DNA of 64,000 nucleotides. It comes from Nostoc sp. FACHB-110 (GTDB lineage Bacteria > Cyanobacteriota > Cyanobacteriia > Cyanobacteriales > Nostocaceae). A model generated the notes under the pieces. The model was given only the letters and a program-made list of their open reading frames with translations. It was not told where the DNA came from and did no database searches. The translations under genes and the position numbers were made by a program. Positions 44,872 through 54,444 of the stretch are shown here, piece after piece. The stretch covers positions 124,001 through 188,000 of the forward strand of contig NZ_JACJRU010000006.1 of the NCBI RefSeq assembly GCF_014697425.1, in the 5' to 3' direction. Each line of letters opens with the position of its first letter. Within the stretch, counting starts at the first letter, position 1.

Positions 44872-45792
44872 TTAAGATTTCGTTTTACTTTTCTCTGCCT
44901 CTTTCTGTGCTGTTTCGCTATATTCTCTGTACAATTTTGTCCGAATTTGCGCTTCTTTATAACGAGTATGAGTACTGGGTACTGCACCCATTAAATCAGA
45001 TGCTCGTTGCCACTTAGCCGCTAAATCTAACCACTGAATTGAAGTTGTAGCGGTTTTACCGTCGATAGTTGCTTGGTTAGCAATTCTAACAGCAGAACCA
45101 AACGGATCAGCTTCTTCTGCAGGATCAACAGTATCATTTTTAGTAGGGCTGACTGCTGATTTAGTTGCCTTAGTCTTGGTTGTAGTAACAGGCTGCGAAG
45201 GTTCTACTTGGATGAAGATTTTTAGCTTATCTCCTAACTGAGAATATACAACCCAACCTAACAGCAACAATAAGCCTAAACTTATTGCTACGGGCATTTT
45301 GGATTTAGGTGCATATTTATGCTGATTTTTGTTAGCTAAAACTGAAGTCCGAGAAGATTGACCTTTCCGTAAACTAGATTGTGCTAGTTCAGTTGTAGCT
45401 TCTGTGAACTCTTCAATAATTTGCTTGAAGGTGTGTGGTTTCGTTAAGGTAATTTCCTGTGACCACAATACTTGATTTTCGCCGTTGTAAATATCTTTGA
45501 GCCACAGTAACTGTGCTTCTCGAACAATTCGACTATTAATATTGACTCGGCGAATGTTGCGTGGTGCAATAGATTCCAGAATTTGCTGGATTTTTTCTAC
45601 TACAGTTGATTGCTCAAGTTGCTCTAGCTGAGATGCTTCACACAAAAGTTGCAACACTCCGTCGGCGAAAATAGCTCTGGTTCTCACACCAGAATCAGCT
45701 AGCTTTTCATTTAATAATTGAATAATCGCTGCAACGCTACCTTGGTGAGCTTGCCAAGCAATATCGTTTATCCGGTCTACCATTTCTAGCAT
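44872..45792 (-). CDS. Cyanobacterial single-pass membrane protein, unknown function
   Basis: A 306-residue protein. The N-terminal domain (about 1-120: IAWQAHQGSVAAIIQLLNEK, IFADGVLQLLCEAS, VNINSRIVREAQLLWLKDIY) resembles a domain found in many filamentous cyanobacterial proteins, with no known function. One membrane helix lies at about 166-185 (VAISLGLLLLLGWVVYSQL). The C-terminal part is a Thr/Lys-rich linker and a helical tail outside the membrane. Monocistronic. Confidence 0.75.
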   Translation of the reverse strand: MLEMVDRINDIAWQAHQGSVAAIIQLLNEKLADSGVRTRAIFADGVLQLLCEASQLEQLEQSTVVEKIQQILESIAPRNIRRVNINSRIVREAQLLWLKDIYNGENQVLWSQEITLTKPHTFKQIIEEFTEATTELAQSSLRKGQSSRTSVLANKNQHKYAPKSKMPVAISLGLLLLLGWVVYSQLGDKLKIFIQVEPSQPVTTTKTKATKSAVSPTKNDTVDPAEEADPFGSAVRIANQATIDGKTATTSIQWLDLAAKWQRASDLMGAVPSTHTRYKEAQIRTKLYREYSETAQKEAEKSKTKS

Positions 45793-46383
45793 TTGAGTTT
45801 TCGTGATAGCTGTTTTAACCCTGATTTATTAACGGACTGTTATATTTAGGCTGCTGTTCGGCCGAACTTTAGCTTGTCTTTGATTTTATGAGTAAAAATA
45901 TGAGTTGCCAAATAAAATCTTGAAAATTCAGCTTCTCTGTGTAATTCCCCAAAATACTCTATCAGTATCAGTCAGCGTCAATTATAAAGGTAACTGATTG
46001 ATGAAGCATCATAAACATTACTTTCGTAGTATAAAGTTCTGTACGTCTAAATAGTATCAGGATTAATACCGAGCGTTCTTAACTTCTTTTTAAAATTTTT
46101 ATATGCGACTATATTTATCTGACTTGTTGTTCAACTTTTTACCTTGCTAGTCTTTCCTAGCAGCGTTTATAAATAAATTGGCACATAGTTGCTATTTGTT
46201 TATGAGATAGATGCTGCAAAGATAGGATGGATTTAAGTAGGCCTAACTCTTATTAAGTGCGTAAATTTTAAACGTTATATTTATAACTTAATAGTACCGT
46301 ATTCAATAGTGGTGCGAAGGTGCGATCGGCTGAAAAAGTATAGAGTGGGAGAGGTATTAGTAGCAATATTAGCGATAATTTTT
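45793..46383. other. Long non-coding stretch downstream of guaA
   Basis: About 590 bp of AT-rich DNA. A perfect 12-bp palindrome GTTCGGCCGAAC is at 45856-45867, 64 bp upstream of the membrane protein gene, where an operator could sit. No gene is supported. Confidence 0.45.
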
Positions 46384-46410
46384 GAAAAAAAAGGTGGGAA
46401 GTACCCACCT
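46384..46410 (-). terminator. Rho-independent terminator of guaA
   Basis: On the minus strand, stem AGGTGGG / CCCACCT (46404-46410 and 46392-46398) with a TACTT loop, followed by a run of T residues. It lies about 28 bp beyond the guaA stop codon. Confidence 0.9.
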
Positions 46411-46437
46411 CAATCTTTCATTTAAACATTCACTTAA

Positions 46438-48060
46438 TTACTCCCATTCGATGGTTCCAGGTGGCTTGGATGTGATGTCGTAAACTACACGATTCACGCC
46501 TTTGACTTCATTTACGATGCGGTTAGAAATTACTTCCAACACATCATAAGGGAGACGCGCCCAATCTGCGGTCATACCATCTTCACTAGTAACAATCCGC
46601 AGGACAATGGGGTAGGCATAGGTACGCTTATCACCCATCACACCTACACTACGAATTGGTAACAATACAGCAAAGGCTTGCCAAACTTCGTTATATAAAC
46701 CACGTTGATTAATTTCTTGGCGCACAATTAAATCGGCATCACGCAAAATATTCAATCTTTCGGCGGTGATTTCACCAATAATGCGAATTGCTAAACCAGG
46801 GCCGGGGAAGGGTTGGCGTTGGACAATTTCTTCGGGTAAACCAATAGAACGGCCAACTTTGCGGACTTCATCTTTAAATAGTTTCCGCAGAGGTTCAACT
46901 AATTTAAATCGCAAATCTTTGGGTAAACCGCCGACGTTGTGATGGCTTTTAATTTTGACTGCTACCCGTTCACCTGTTTGGGGGTCAACGTTGGTATCGG
47001 CAGATTCGATGACATCTGGATAGAGTGTGCCTTGGGCTAAATAATCAAAGGGGCCGAGGCGTTTTGATGCTTCTTCAAAGGTGCTAATAAATTCATGCCC
47101 GATGCGACGGCGTTTTTCTTCAGGATCTGTCACACCTGCAATGGTATCTAAAAAGCGATCGCGCGCATTCACATATTCTACAGGGATATGAAACTGCTCT
47201 TGGAACAATTTCACCAACCTTTCTGGCTCATATTTCCGCATAAAGCCTTGGTCGATAAATACACAAGTCAGTTGATCACCGATCGCTTTATGTAGTAAAA
47301 AAGCTAGGGTAGAAGAATCTACACCGCCAGATAATGCCAAAAGTACCCGTTTATCGCCTACTTTAGCGCGAATTTCTCTGATTGCTTCTTCGACAAAGGC
47401 AGCAGTCGTCCAAGTGGGTTCGCATTCGCAGATATGATAAACAAAGTTGCGAATTAAGGCTAAACCACCAATGGAATGTACAACTTCGGGGTGGAACTGC
47501 ACACCATAAAGTTTCTTTTCGTGGTCAGCAACAGCCGCACAGGGGGTATTTTCTGTATGTGCCAAAATTTCAAAACCTGGTGGCATTGTCACCACAGAGT
47601 CGCCGTGACTCATCCACATGGTTGTGCCATCTTCGACGTTGGTTAATAAGTCGGTAGGATCATCTATATATAATGAGGCTTTACCATATTCACCGCGATC
47701 TGCTTTGGCGACTTCTCCACCAAGTTGGTTTACCATCAACTGCATCCCATAGCAGACACCTAAAATGGGGATGCCTAAATGCCAAATTTCCGGGTCACAG
47801 TGGGGAGCTTTTTCACTGTAAACTGAACTCGGGCCACCAGAAAGAATAATGCCTTTGGGGTTCAGTTGCCGCAATTGTTCGGCGGTGGTGCGATAAGACA
47901 GAACTTCAGAATATACTTGAGTTTCGCGGATACGTCTGGCTATCAGTTCGGAATACTGAGAGCCAAAGTCTAGAATAATAATCATTTGACGTTCAAGCTG
48001 CCTCAAGTCTTCCACTGGTTGAGGTGCTTGTTCGGTTAGTAGAGTCACCGCTGTATTCAT
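46438..48060 (-). CDS. guaA: GMP synthase (glutamine-hydrolysing)
   Basis: A 540-residue enzyme that turns XMP into GMP with glutamine and ATP. The class I amidotransferase domain has the nucleophile Cys in [11 protein letters not shown] (about 103) and the His/Glu in [12 protein letters not shown]. The ATP pyrophosphatase domain follows with [17 protein letters not shown], and the dimer domain ends in KPPGTIEWE, the family's typical C-terminus. A strong terminator lies downstream. cbiD is upstream on the same strand with a gap of 227 bp. Confidence 0.97.
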   Translation of the reverse strand: MNTAVTLLTEQAPQPVEDLRQLERQMIIILDFGSQYSELIARRIRETQVYSEVLSYRTTAEQLRQLNPKGIILSGGPSSVYSEKAPHCDPEIWHLGIPILGVCYGMQLMVNQLGGEVAKADRGEYGKASLYIDDPTDLLTNVEDGTTMWMSHGDSVVTMPPGFEILAHTENTPCAAVADHEKKLYGVQFHPEVVHSIGGLALIRNFVYHICECEPTWTTAAFVEEAIREIRAKVGDKRVLLALSGGVDSSTLAFLLHKAIGDQLTCVFIDQGFMRKYEPERLVKLFQEQFHIPVEYVNARDRFLDTIAGVTDPEEKRRRIGHEFISTFEEASKRLGPFDYLAQGTLYPDVIESADTNVDPQTGERVAVKIKSHHNVGGLPKDLRFKLVEPLRKLFKDEVRKVGRSIGLPEEIVQRQPFPGPGLAIRIIGEITAERLNILRDADLIVRQEINQRGLYNEVWQAFAVLLPIRSVGVMGDKRTYAYPIVLRIVTSEDGMTADWARLPYDVLEVISNRIVNEVKGVNRVVYDITSKPPGTIEWE

Positions 48061-48287
48061 GATGGGGGAGTTGAAATTAAGTAGTAGATAGTTGCACAGT
48101 GGTCTGACAAAAATACCATCTATTCATCTTAAAAGGCTAGTAAATGGTAAAAAATCCCCTACAAACACGCTTGATAACGGGTTTGCTTTGCCTTTCAATC
48201 TCAGATGGTATTAGAAGGAATAACTTAACCTAGAGTGGTTACTGAAAAAGTTACTTATTTGGATTATTAATGATTATTCATAATAAA

Positions 48288-49403
48288 TTAACATAATTTT
48301 TCGATCAGCAAACAAGCAGTTTTGCTTTTTACGATAATTTTGCGATCGCGCTCAAAGAGAATTGAGCCGCACACTGGTACTGCTGTATCTCGGTTATTAT
48401 GGCTTTTCATGTATTCTTGAGAACGCGTATCGATAGTTTCAGCGATCGCACTATAAACTTGATTCACCCAATCACTACCACTACCAGCATCTAATTCTTT
48501 TAAATATTTCAGTGCAGCTTCCGCAGTTTCACTATTAAATATTACTTGTATATCTGATGACTTCATCCCTAGCAAAGCGCAGTGGGCTGCTAAAATTTCT
48601 CGTCGCCCATCGGCTAAATGATGATGAGTGTGAAATATTCCCCCAGCTAGTTTTAGCAACTTGCCGTGATAGCCAAACAATAAGATTTCTTTAACACCCA
48701 AAGCATTCGCTTCGACTAACATCGGCCCCAACCAGTTAGCAGTTTTTACTAGTTGTTCAGGATTAATACCGAGTTTTCGCGCTAAATCTAAGCCGTTTTC
48801 ACCAATGCAAAATACCAAGCTGCTAAAACTACTGGCTTTTTGTTGTAATTCGACGCGAAAAGAGCTTAACTGATCGGGTGAACTTAAAGGTTGAGAAATT
48901 CCGGTTGTACCTAACAAAGAAAGTCCTTCGACTACACCAAAAGCAGCATTAGAAGTGCGAACCGCCAGCGATCGCCCGAAAGGTAAAATAATCGTTACGG
49001 TGATTTTTTCACCTGTTGCTAGCAGCCGCCGCAAATTTTCTTGTAATAACCTTTGGGCATAACTATAAATTGCTGGTTGTTCTCCTGTATGGAGAATTTT
49101 ACCGATCCCTTCCCCACCTTTAATTGTCACCGTTTCTTCACCTTCACCACCCCATTCGACCATTGCCCAAATCGGTGTATCGCGGGTAAGGTCAAGATTA
49201 TCACCAGGGTCACTCCGGGTAATTGCCAAAGCCAGATTTTCCGCTAGACCAGATACCTGTTCAATTGGTATTTCTACGATTTGTGGCGGTGTAATTAAAT
49301 CCACCGCCACAACTTTTAACGGCTGACGCTGGCGTAACCAATGTAACGCCGCCACAGCCGCCGCACAAGCAAACACAGGTAAAGTGTATCCAGCCTTACT
49401 CAT
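48288..49403 (-). CDS. cbiD: CbiD, cobalt-precorrin-5B C1-methyltransferase
   Basis: A 371-residue enzyme of the anaerobic cobalamin pathway that methylates C-1. Family signatures: GYTLPVFACAAAVAALHWL at the N-terminus, IEIPIEQV-like segment, ITRSDPGDNLDLTRDTPIWA, GLSLLGTTGISQPLSS and HLADGRREILAAHCALLG. The upstream region is only a heptamer array, and no cobalamin riboswitch is visible. guaA lies downstream on the same strand. Confidence 0.93.
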   Translation of the reverse strand: MSKAGYTLPVFACAAAVAALHWLRQRQPLKVVAVDLITPPQIVEIPIEQVSGLAENLALAITRSDPGDNLDLTRDTPIWAMVEWGGEGEETVTIKGGEGIGKILHTGEQPAIYSYAQRLLQENLRRLLATGEKITVTIILPFGRSLAVRTSNAAFGVVEGLSLLGTTGISQPLSSPDQLSSFRVELQQKASSFSSLVFCIGENGLDLARKLGINPEQLVKTANWLGPMLVEANALGVKEILLFGYHGKLLKLAGGIFHTHHHLADGRREILAAHCALLGMKSSDIQVIFNSETAEAALKYLKELDAGSGSDWVNQVYSAIAETIDTRSQEYMKSHNNRDTAVPVCGSILFERDRKIIVKSKTACLLIEKLC

Positions 49404-49421
49404 TCATCAACAACATAATAT

Positions 49422-49512
49422 TTCACACTTCACACTTCATACTTCATACTTCACACTTCACACTTCATACTTCACACTTCACACTTCACACTTCACACTT
49501 CATACTTCACAC
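49422..49512. repeat. Heptamer array TTCAYAC, copy A (13 units)
   Basis: Thirteen contiguous 7-bp units, TTCACAC or TTCATAC, without a single indel. Bases 49507-49509 in the last unit are the stop codon (TGA on the minus strand) of the next gene. The same heptamer forms the array at 56055-56180. Confidence 0.9.
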
Positions 49513-49806
49513 TCCCACCTCTGCTAATAAAGCTTGCATTGCTTCCCAAGAGATGCCTTTTTCAATATAGCGGGGTGCTTCAGGATTATAAGGGCTGGCA
49601 ATGCGATCGATACTGATAATTGTGGCAGCATCTAGTAACACAGGTACATCTGGATCGAAGGCAGTGGGGCGCATCAAAGAACTAGAAAAACCTTTGAAGA
49701 CGGCAATTTTATCTTGTTCATCAGCTATTTCCACCGCGATGAGTAAGACTTCTTGGGGACGTTTGATGGTGTATTGTTCTAGCCGCTTGCCAATGGAATT
49801 ATTCAT
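49507..49806 (-). CDS. Small conserved cyanobacterial hypothetical protein
   Basis: A 99-residue soluble protein (ATG 49806; a TTG precedes it directly). Features: KRLEQYTIKRPQEVLLIAVE, DKIAVFKGFSSSLMRPTAFD, then LLDAATIISIDRIASPYNP. It looks like a small beta-rich protein conserved in cyanobacteria and plastids, but I cannot name a function. Its last codons and stop are contributed by the heptamer array. It sits downstream of a DUF3177-like gene on the same strand (24 bp gap), so they probably share a transcript. Confidence 0.7.
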   Translation of the reverse strand: MNNSIGKRLEQYTIKRPQEVLLIAVEIADEQDKIAVFKGFSSSLMRPTAFDPDVPVLLDAATIISIDRIASPYNPEAPRYIEKGISWEAMQALLAEVGV

Positions 49807-49830
49807 CAAATTGGATGCAATGATAGCTAA

Positions 49831-50424
49831 TTACTGTGGTGTAGCCGAGCGTCCTTGTTTGCCCAGCTTAAATAAAACAAAATAGCTTAAGTAAAGCACA
49901 TAAATCACTAGACAGACGATTCCCAGAAAACCCAGAAATCCAGGCTTGCTGTTGTGATGGAAATAATCTTTGAAGAGTAAGGGGGCTTCAAACCAGACTC
50001 GACAATAGGGACTTTTAATGGCTGTTGCTGAAAAAGCGCAACCGATAAAGGGGATAAAAGCGATCGCACCTAAAAGACAATAAACTGATACAGCCCAACG
50101 CCAAGAGGTAAAAATTAACTTTAACGGGCCGCTAGGTTGATACTCAATTTCATCATTGAGATCGACCCAGAACCATAAAGAAATGGGAATCAGAATATTT
50201 GCTATCAATCCCGAAATAAAGCTGACTGGATATTCCGCAATCATTAAATAAATTGTAATGACCAAAAGGCTGGCAATTCGCCAGTAAATCATTAACAGGC
50301 GTTGAATTCCTTCTGCCTTCTGCACAAATGCCCAAATTAACAAAATTAAAGGAATAACTAACGTAAATAATACCCCCAGTCGGTAATCAGTCCAAATATA
50401 GGGGCGGAACCAAACTTCTTGCAT
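49831..50424 (-). CDS. DUF3177-like membrane protein
   Basis: A 197-residue protein with about five hydrophobic segments (18-34, 46-62, 68-86, 108-128, 160-184), matching a cyanobacterial family I know as DUF3177. The N-terminus MQEVWFRPYIWTDYRLGVLF is a recognisable start. Function is not known. The next gene on the same strand starts 24 bp downstream. Confidence 0.75.
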   Translation of the reverse strand: MQEVWFRPYIWTDYRLGVLFTLVIPLILLIWAFVQKAEGIQRLLMIYWRIASLLVITIYLMIAEYPVSFISGLIANILIPISLWFWVDLNDEIEYQPSGPLKLIFTSWRWAVSVYCLLGAIAFIPFIGCAFSATAIKSPYCRVWFEAPLLFKDYFHHNSKPGFLGFLGIVCLVIYVLYLSYFVLFKLGKQGRSATPQ

Positions 50425-50752
50425 TGTTTTTGCCAGACGATAAATAAAAAGTTTGCATGAAGATGCAGATATTTACTATAACGGATACTTCAGCAAAGAC
50501 TTTTGGTGGAAATAGGTAATTCTGATGCTGGCACTAAACGCTGACTGGAATTTACCCATCTCTCTAAATATGATGCAAAAAAACAAGCAACTTGTATATC
50601 TTTTACTTTCATGAGCTTGTACAAACTTACGGCTGATATAGGGTAAGTTGTGCCACACACCCCAAAAAGCATTAAGGTACAAGGTCTTAATTCGTAAATA
50701 GATTTTGGTTGCTTGCCTCTGGGATGAATGGAAAATTGACCCAATTTAAGGT
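50425..50752. other. Non-coding stretch between cp12 and the DUF3177-like gene
   Basis: About 330 bp. Two overlapping frames on the minus strand (50476-50744) lack ribosome binding sites and recognisable sequence and are not called. No hairpin is clear. Confidence 0.4.
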
Positions 50753-50992
50753 TTATTCATCATAAACACGGCACTCAGCCGCTTCTGGATTATCATCGCA
50801 GTACTGTTCCAAAGAATTTTTTGGCTTAGTTTGACGCTGGTGAGAGGCTTCAGCTTGCAGCTCTTCAACTGCATCCCAAGCAGCTGCACACTCAGCAGAA
50901 TTGCTACCGGAGATATCGCAGACAGCACGAGCTTGTTCTACTTCTGCTTGAATTTGTTCTTGGATATCAACTTTTGCTTTGGTTTCGCTCAT
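50753..50992 (-). CDS. cp12: CP12, redox regulator of the Calvin cycle
   Basis: A 79-residue intrinsically disordered protein that ties GAPDH and phosphoribulokinase into an inactive complex in the dark. Both Cys pairs are present: CDISGSNSAEC (N-terminal pair) and CDDNPEAAEC (C-terminal pair), with the core AWDAVEELQAEASH and the GAPDH-binding end AECRVYDE. The start is ATG 50992; the frame runs 26 codons further upstream but the family begins at MSETK. Regulation should be through thioredoxin-controlled disulfides. Confidence 0.95.
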   Translation of the reverse strand: MSETKAKVDIQEQIQAEVEQARAVCDISGSNSAECAAAWDAVEELQAEASHQRQTKPKNSLEQYCDDNPEAAECRVYDE

Positions 50993-51398
50993 AGCTTTTG
51001 CTTTGCTTTGTTGTGTGTTGTTAATACTAGTATAGAAAAGTTCAAAAATTGCTAGTTTTTGTACTATCACTCATCATTTTACATAATTAGCACAACTACT
51101 TAGTCTGACAGTTGGATGATTGTGAACTCAGGCAAACCAGAATATTTATCGGGTATGTTTGTCTATACTTTTAAGATTTTATAGAGTCCTTACTGTGAAA
51201 GTACATCTATCAACTATATTTATTCCATGCAGTAGGAATTGATGAATAACTGTCTTAAAAGACAGCTATGCGGGAGGCAAAGGGGAAGAAAAACTTTTCA
51301 TCCTCAGTTATAAAATATACTTATGAAAGGCTGGCACATCTTTGTCTCGTCAAAACCTTGAGCTAAAAGCACGACGAAAAGGAAAGAGCTAAAAACTC
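50993..51398. other. Divergent region upstream of cp12 and the FIST gene
   Basis: About 400 bp. A short hairpin CTGTCTT-AA-AAGACAG is at 51250-51265, followed by the purine-rich GGGAGGCAAAGGGGAAG. This could be part of a small RNA or leader, but nothing proves it. The cp12 promoter lies in the left half. Confidence 0.4.
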
Positions 51399-52613
51399 AT
51401 GGCAGATCAAATGCAGTGGGCAAATGCCCTATCAACCCGTCCTTCGTTGGAAGCAGCTGTAAAAGAGGTGGTACAAAGGGCTGTGTCTTCGTTAACAGCA
51501 CCTGCGGATTTAGGGCTGGTATTTATTTCATCTGCTTTTGCTAGTGAGTATTCACGGCTTTTACCTTTACTGGCAGAGCAACTGGCACTACCTGTGATTG
51601 TTGGTTGTAGTGGCGGCGGCGTAATTGGGACTACAACTAAAGGACAAACTGAAGAAATAGAAGCGGAAGCTGCTTTAAGTCTGACTTTGGCACATCTGCC
51701 AGGAGTGAATATTCAAGTTTTTCATGTATTGTCAGAAGAATTGCCCGATTTAGATAGTTCGCCCGATGCTTGGATTAATTTAATCGGCGTAGAACCATCT
51801 CAAAAGCCACAATTTATTTTATTGTCGAGTTCTTTTTCTTCCGGGATCAATGAACTGTTGCAAGGCTTAGATTTTGCTTATCCTGGTTCAGTGATTCTGG
51901 GAGGACAGGCAAGTGCGGGTGGGATGGGTAGTCGCATTGCACTGTTTTGTAACGATCGCCTCTATCGAGAAGGCACTGTGGGTTTAGCTTTGACTGGTAA
52001 TATTGTCTTAGAAACAATTGTGGCCCAAGGTTGCCGACCCATTGGTAAACCAATGCAAGTCACCAAAGCCGAACGCAACATTATTTTAGAATTAGACGAA
52101 CAAGTGCCACTGGTGCTGCTGCGGGATTTAATTAATAGTCTGAGCGAGAAAGAACGGAGTTTGGCCCAACATTCTTTGTTTGTTGGGGTAGCGATGGACG
52201 AGTTTAAACTATCCTTGCTGCAAGGAGATTTTTTAATTCGTAATATTCTAGGTGTAGATCCCACTGGAGGTGCGATCGCGATCGGCGATCTCGTTCGTCC
52301 TGGCCAACGTCTACAATTTCACATCCGTGATGCGGAAGCTTCCGCAGAAGATTTAGAATTTCTGCTAGAACGATATCAAAACCAGCAAAACACCACATCT
52401 TCGGCTATTGCTGCTTTAATGTTTTCTTGTGTTGGTCGTGGCGAAGGACTTTACGGCAAACCCAACTTTGATTCTGCATTATTTCAACGTTATTTCCAAA
52501 ATTTACCCGTCAGTGGCTTTTTCTGTAGTGGTGAAATTGGCCCTGTAGGTGGTAGAACCTTCCTCCACGGTTATACCTCAGTCTTTGGCATTTGCCGTCA
52601 AAATCAGTTTTGA
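51399..52613 (+). CDS. FIST-domain sensory protein
   Basis: A 404-residue protein made of FIST-N (about 20-225: GLVFISSAFASEYSRLLPLL, VIVGCSGGGVIG) and FIST-C (about 225-395: GVDPTGGAIAIGDLVRPGQR, then GFFCSGEIGPVGGRTFLHGY). FIST domains are proposed to bind small ligands such as amino acids. No output domain is attached, so it may work with a separate kinase or cyclase. The stop codon is followed within 5 bp by an IS remnant. Confidence 0.92.
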   Translation: MADQMQWANALSTRPSLEAAVKEVVQRAVSSLTAPADLGLVFISSAFASEYSRLLPLLAEQLALPVIVGCSGGGVIGTTTKGQTEEIEAEAALSLTLAHLPGVNIQVFHVLSEELPDLDSSPDAWINLIGVEPSQKPQFILLSSSFSSGINELLQGLDFAYPGSVILGGQASAGGMGSRIALFCNDRLYREGTVGLALTGNIVLETIVAQGCRPIGKPMQVTKAERNIILELDEQVPLVLLRDLINSLSEKERSLAQHSLFVGVAMDEFKLSLLQGDFLIRNILGVDPTGGAIAIGDLVRPGQRLQFHIRDAEASAEDLEFLLERYQNQQNTTSSAIAALMFSCVGRGEGLYGKPNFDSALFQRYFQNLPVSGFFCSGEIGPVGGRTFLHGYTSVFGICRQNQF

Positions 52614-52617
52614 GTCA

Positions 52618-52881
52618 ATGGTCATGGGTCTATGCTTATTAGTTTACACTTTAGGGCAAAGGGCGCTGCGCCAAGCTTTGGAGAGTGCAAAACAAACTAT
52701 CAATAATCAGTTAGGTAAGCCCACTGCTACACCCACTTTACGTTGGGTCTTTCAATGTTTTATGTCGATTCATCTGTTAACGATCGCCGGCATTCAACAA
52801 ATTGCTAATCTTACCGATGAACGACGTTGGATTCTCCAATTTCTCGGTGCTCCTTGCCGAAAATATTATTTGCTTACCTGA
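52618..52881 (+). pseudogene. Remnant of an IS1634-like transposase (C-terminal end)
   Basis: An 87-codon fragment that looks like the C-terminus of a DDE transposase of the IS1634/DUF4277 type: LCLLVYTLGQRALRQALE, QLGKPTATPTLRWVFQCF, and LTDERRWILQFLGAPCRKYY. Full proteins are about 500 residues, so more than 80 % is missing. No inverted ends were found. It begins directly after the FIST stop codon, as if the upstream part was removed by a deletion ending there. Confidence 0.75.
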
Positions 52882-52978
52882 TAGACCTGCAGAATGTAGG
52901 TTTTAACCCACCGTTGTTGGGGGCTATCTTACTTTCCCAGCGACTACAGCTATAAAAATGATCATCTAGGCATTTTGC

Positions 52979-54331
52979 CTAGCAAACATTACTACTCACA
53001 AGGCTCATTTTGACTCCACCTTTAGGTCCTAATAGAAAACCTCTACGCGCTGGATTAACTGGGGCTTTTTCTGCTAATTTCAATCGATAATTTAAAAGAA
53101 TAGTCGCTAAAATTAATTTCATTTCAAACAAAGCAAATACTTGCCCTAGACATTGGCGAGAACCACCTCCAAAAGGCCAAAATTCATAAGGTGAGTATTT
53201 CCGATTGATAAACCTTTGAGGTTGAAATTCATGTGGTTGAGGATATAAATCTTCTCGACGATGAGTTAAATAAATGCAAGGTGTCACATACGTTCCCGCA
53301 GCAACTTGATATCCTCTTAAATTGACGGAGCGTAAAGTAATTCTCGGGAAAGTGAAAAGAACTACAGGGTAAATTCTCAAGGTTTCTTGGCAAACTGCTG
53401 TTAGGTAAGGTAGTTGACTAATTTTGAGTGGGTCAGGATTATCTAAACCTTGTAACTCATACAAAAGTTTCTCATAAACTTCCGGTTGTTGGTGAATCCA
53501 ATACAAAGCCCAAGCAATAGCAGTCGCCGTAGTTTCGTGACCAGCATTCAGCAACGTTAATAAGTTATCTCTTAATTCAGCATCACTCATGCCTTCTCCA
53601 TTTTCATATTCTGCTTTCATTAGCAAACTCAGAATATCGAAACGCGAGGTTTGCATTTGTTGACGACGCTCTAATATTTCTGCCATTAAGTTGTCATCAA
53701 TTTGTTTTCTTAAACGCAGAAATTTTCCCCAAGGACTCCAAGCACCTAAATCTTTTTGTAGAGATGGAAGCAATAAAACGCTGGCACTGAGTGGTGAACT
53801 AGTCAAAGAAAGCCAAGTATTCATGAGATTTTTCACTTTTTCCAGCCTGAATCCCTCATTTATCCCAAAGACTACTTTTAAAATAATCTTCATGGTAATG
53901 TTTTCACTTAAATGACGAGCAATGAAAACTTCATCTGGTTGGATATTTTGGATGACTTGTTGGGTTATTTCACAAATTTGTTGACCATAATTGAGCATCT
54001 GTTCTCCATGAAAGGGTGGCATGATTAGCTTGCGTTGACGTTGATGCCGTTCGCCATCTTGTACAATTAATGAGTTTTCTCCCAGCTGAGGTTTGAAGAT
54101 TTCATTAGCCGCACCTGGAGCATCAAGTATTTTATTAACAGGATTAAATAACTCTTGAAGATCCTGGGGGTGACTAACAACTAAAGTTTCTAGATTGCCA
54201 AAAGAATTAGTCAAGAAAATATCTCCATAATCTTTGGCGCAACGATCTAAAAATTCTAATGGTTTGAGGATTGATTCAATTTGTTGGATAAATTTAGGAG
54301 TTGTCAGTTTCTCAATTTGTTTAATTGTCAT
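52979..54331 (-). CDS. Cytochrome P450 (probably CYP110-like)
   Basis: A 450-residue haem monooxygenase. The oxygen-activating helix motif AGHETT is at 263-268, the ETLR of the ExxR motif at 316-319, and the haem-binding FGGGSRQCLGQ carries the Cys ligand at 394. There is no N-terminal membrane helix, so it should be a soluble or peripheral enzyme that takes electrons from ferredoxin. It resembles CYP110 enzymes of Anabaena, which act on fatty acids, alkanes or terpenes. It lies downstream of the aldehyde dehydrogenase gene on the same strand (113-bp gap). The substrate is unknown. Confidence 0.93.
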   Translation of the reverse strand: MTIKQIEKLTTPKFIQQIESILKPLEFLDRCAKDYGDIFLTNSFGNLETLVVSHPQDLQELFNPVNKILDAPGAANEIFKPQLGENSLIVQDGERHQRQRKLIMPPFHGEQMLNYGQQICEITQQVIQNIQPDEVFIARHLSENITMKIILKVVFGINEGFRLEKVKNLMNTWLSLTSSPLSASVLLLPSLQKDLGAWSPWGKFLRLRKQIDDNLMAEILERRQQMQTSRFDILSLLMKAEYENGEGMSDAELRDNLLTLLNAGHETTATAIAWALYWIHQQPEVYEKLLYELQGLDNPDPLKISQLPYLTAVCQETLRIYPVVLFTFPRITLRSVNLRGYQVAAGTYVTPCIYLTHRREDLYPQPHEFQPQRFINRKYSPYEFWPFGGGSRQCLGQVFALFEMKLILATILLNYRLKLAEKAPVNPARRGFLLGPKGGVKMSLVSSNVC

Positions 54332-54444
54332 ATCTTGAAAACCCTGTAACTTATTTTGGATAAATTTGATTATTGTGATTTCTATCTTGAGATAAAGTTG
54401 CTACAGCAATTGCAGATAGGTTGTGAACAAAAAATTATGATAAA

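Noticed and set aside
49404..49506. Possible cobalamin riboswitch before cbiD
   Set aside because: The space is filled by the heptamer array; no B12-box-like sequence is seen.
50476..50744. Two overlapping minus-strand frames between cp12 and the DUF3177-like gene
   Set aside because: No ribosome binding sites, no start context and no recognisable sequence.
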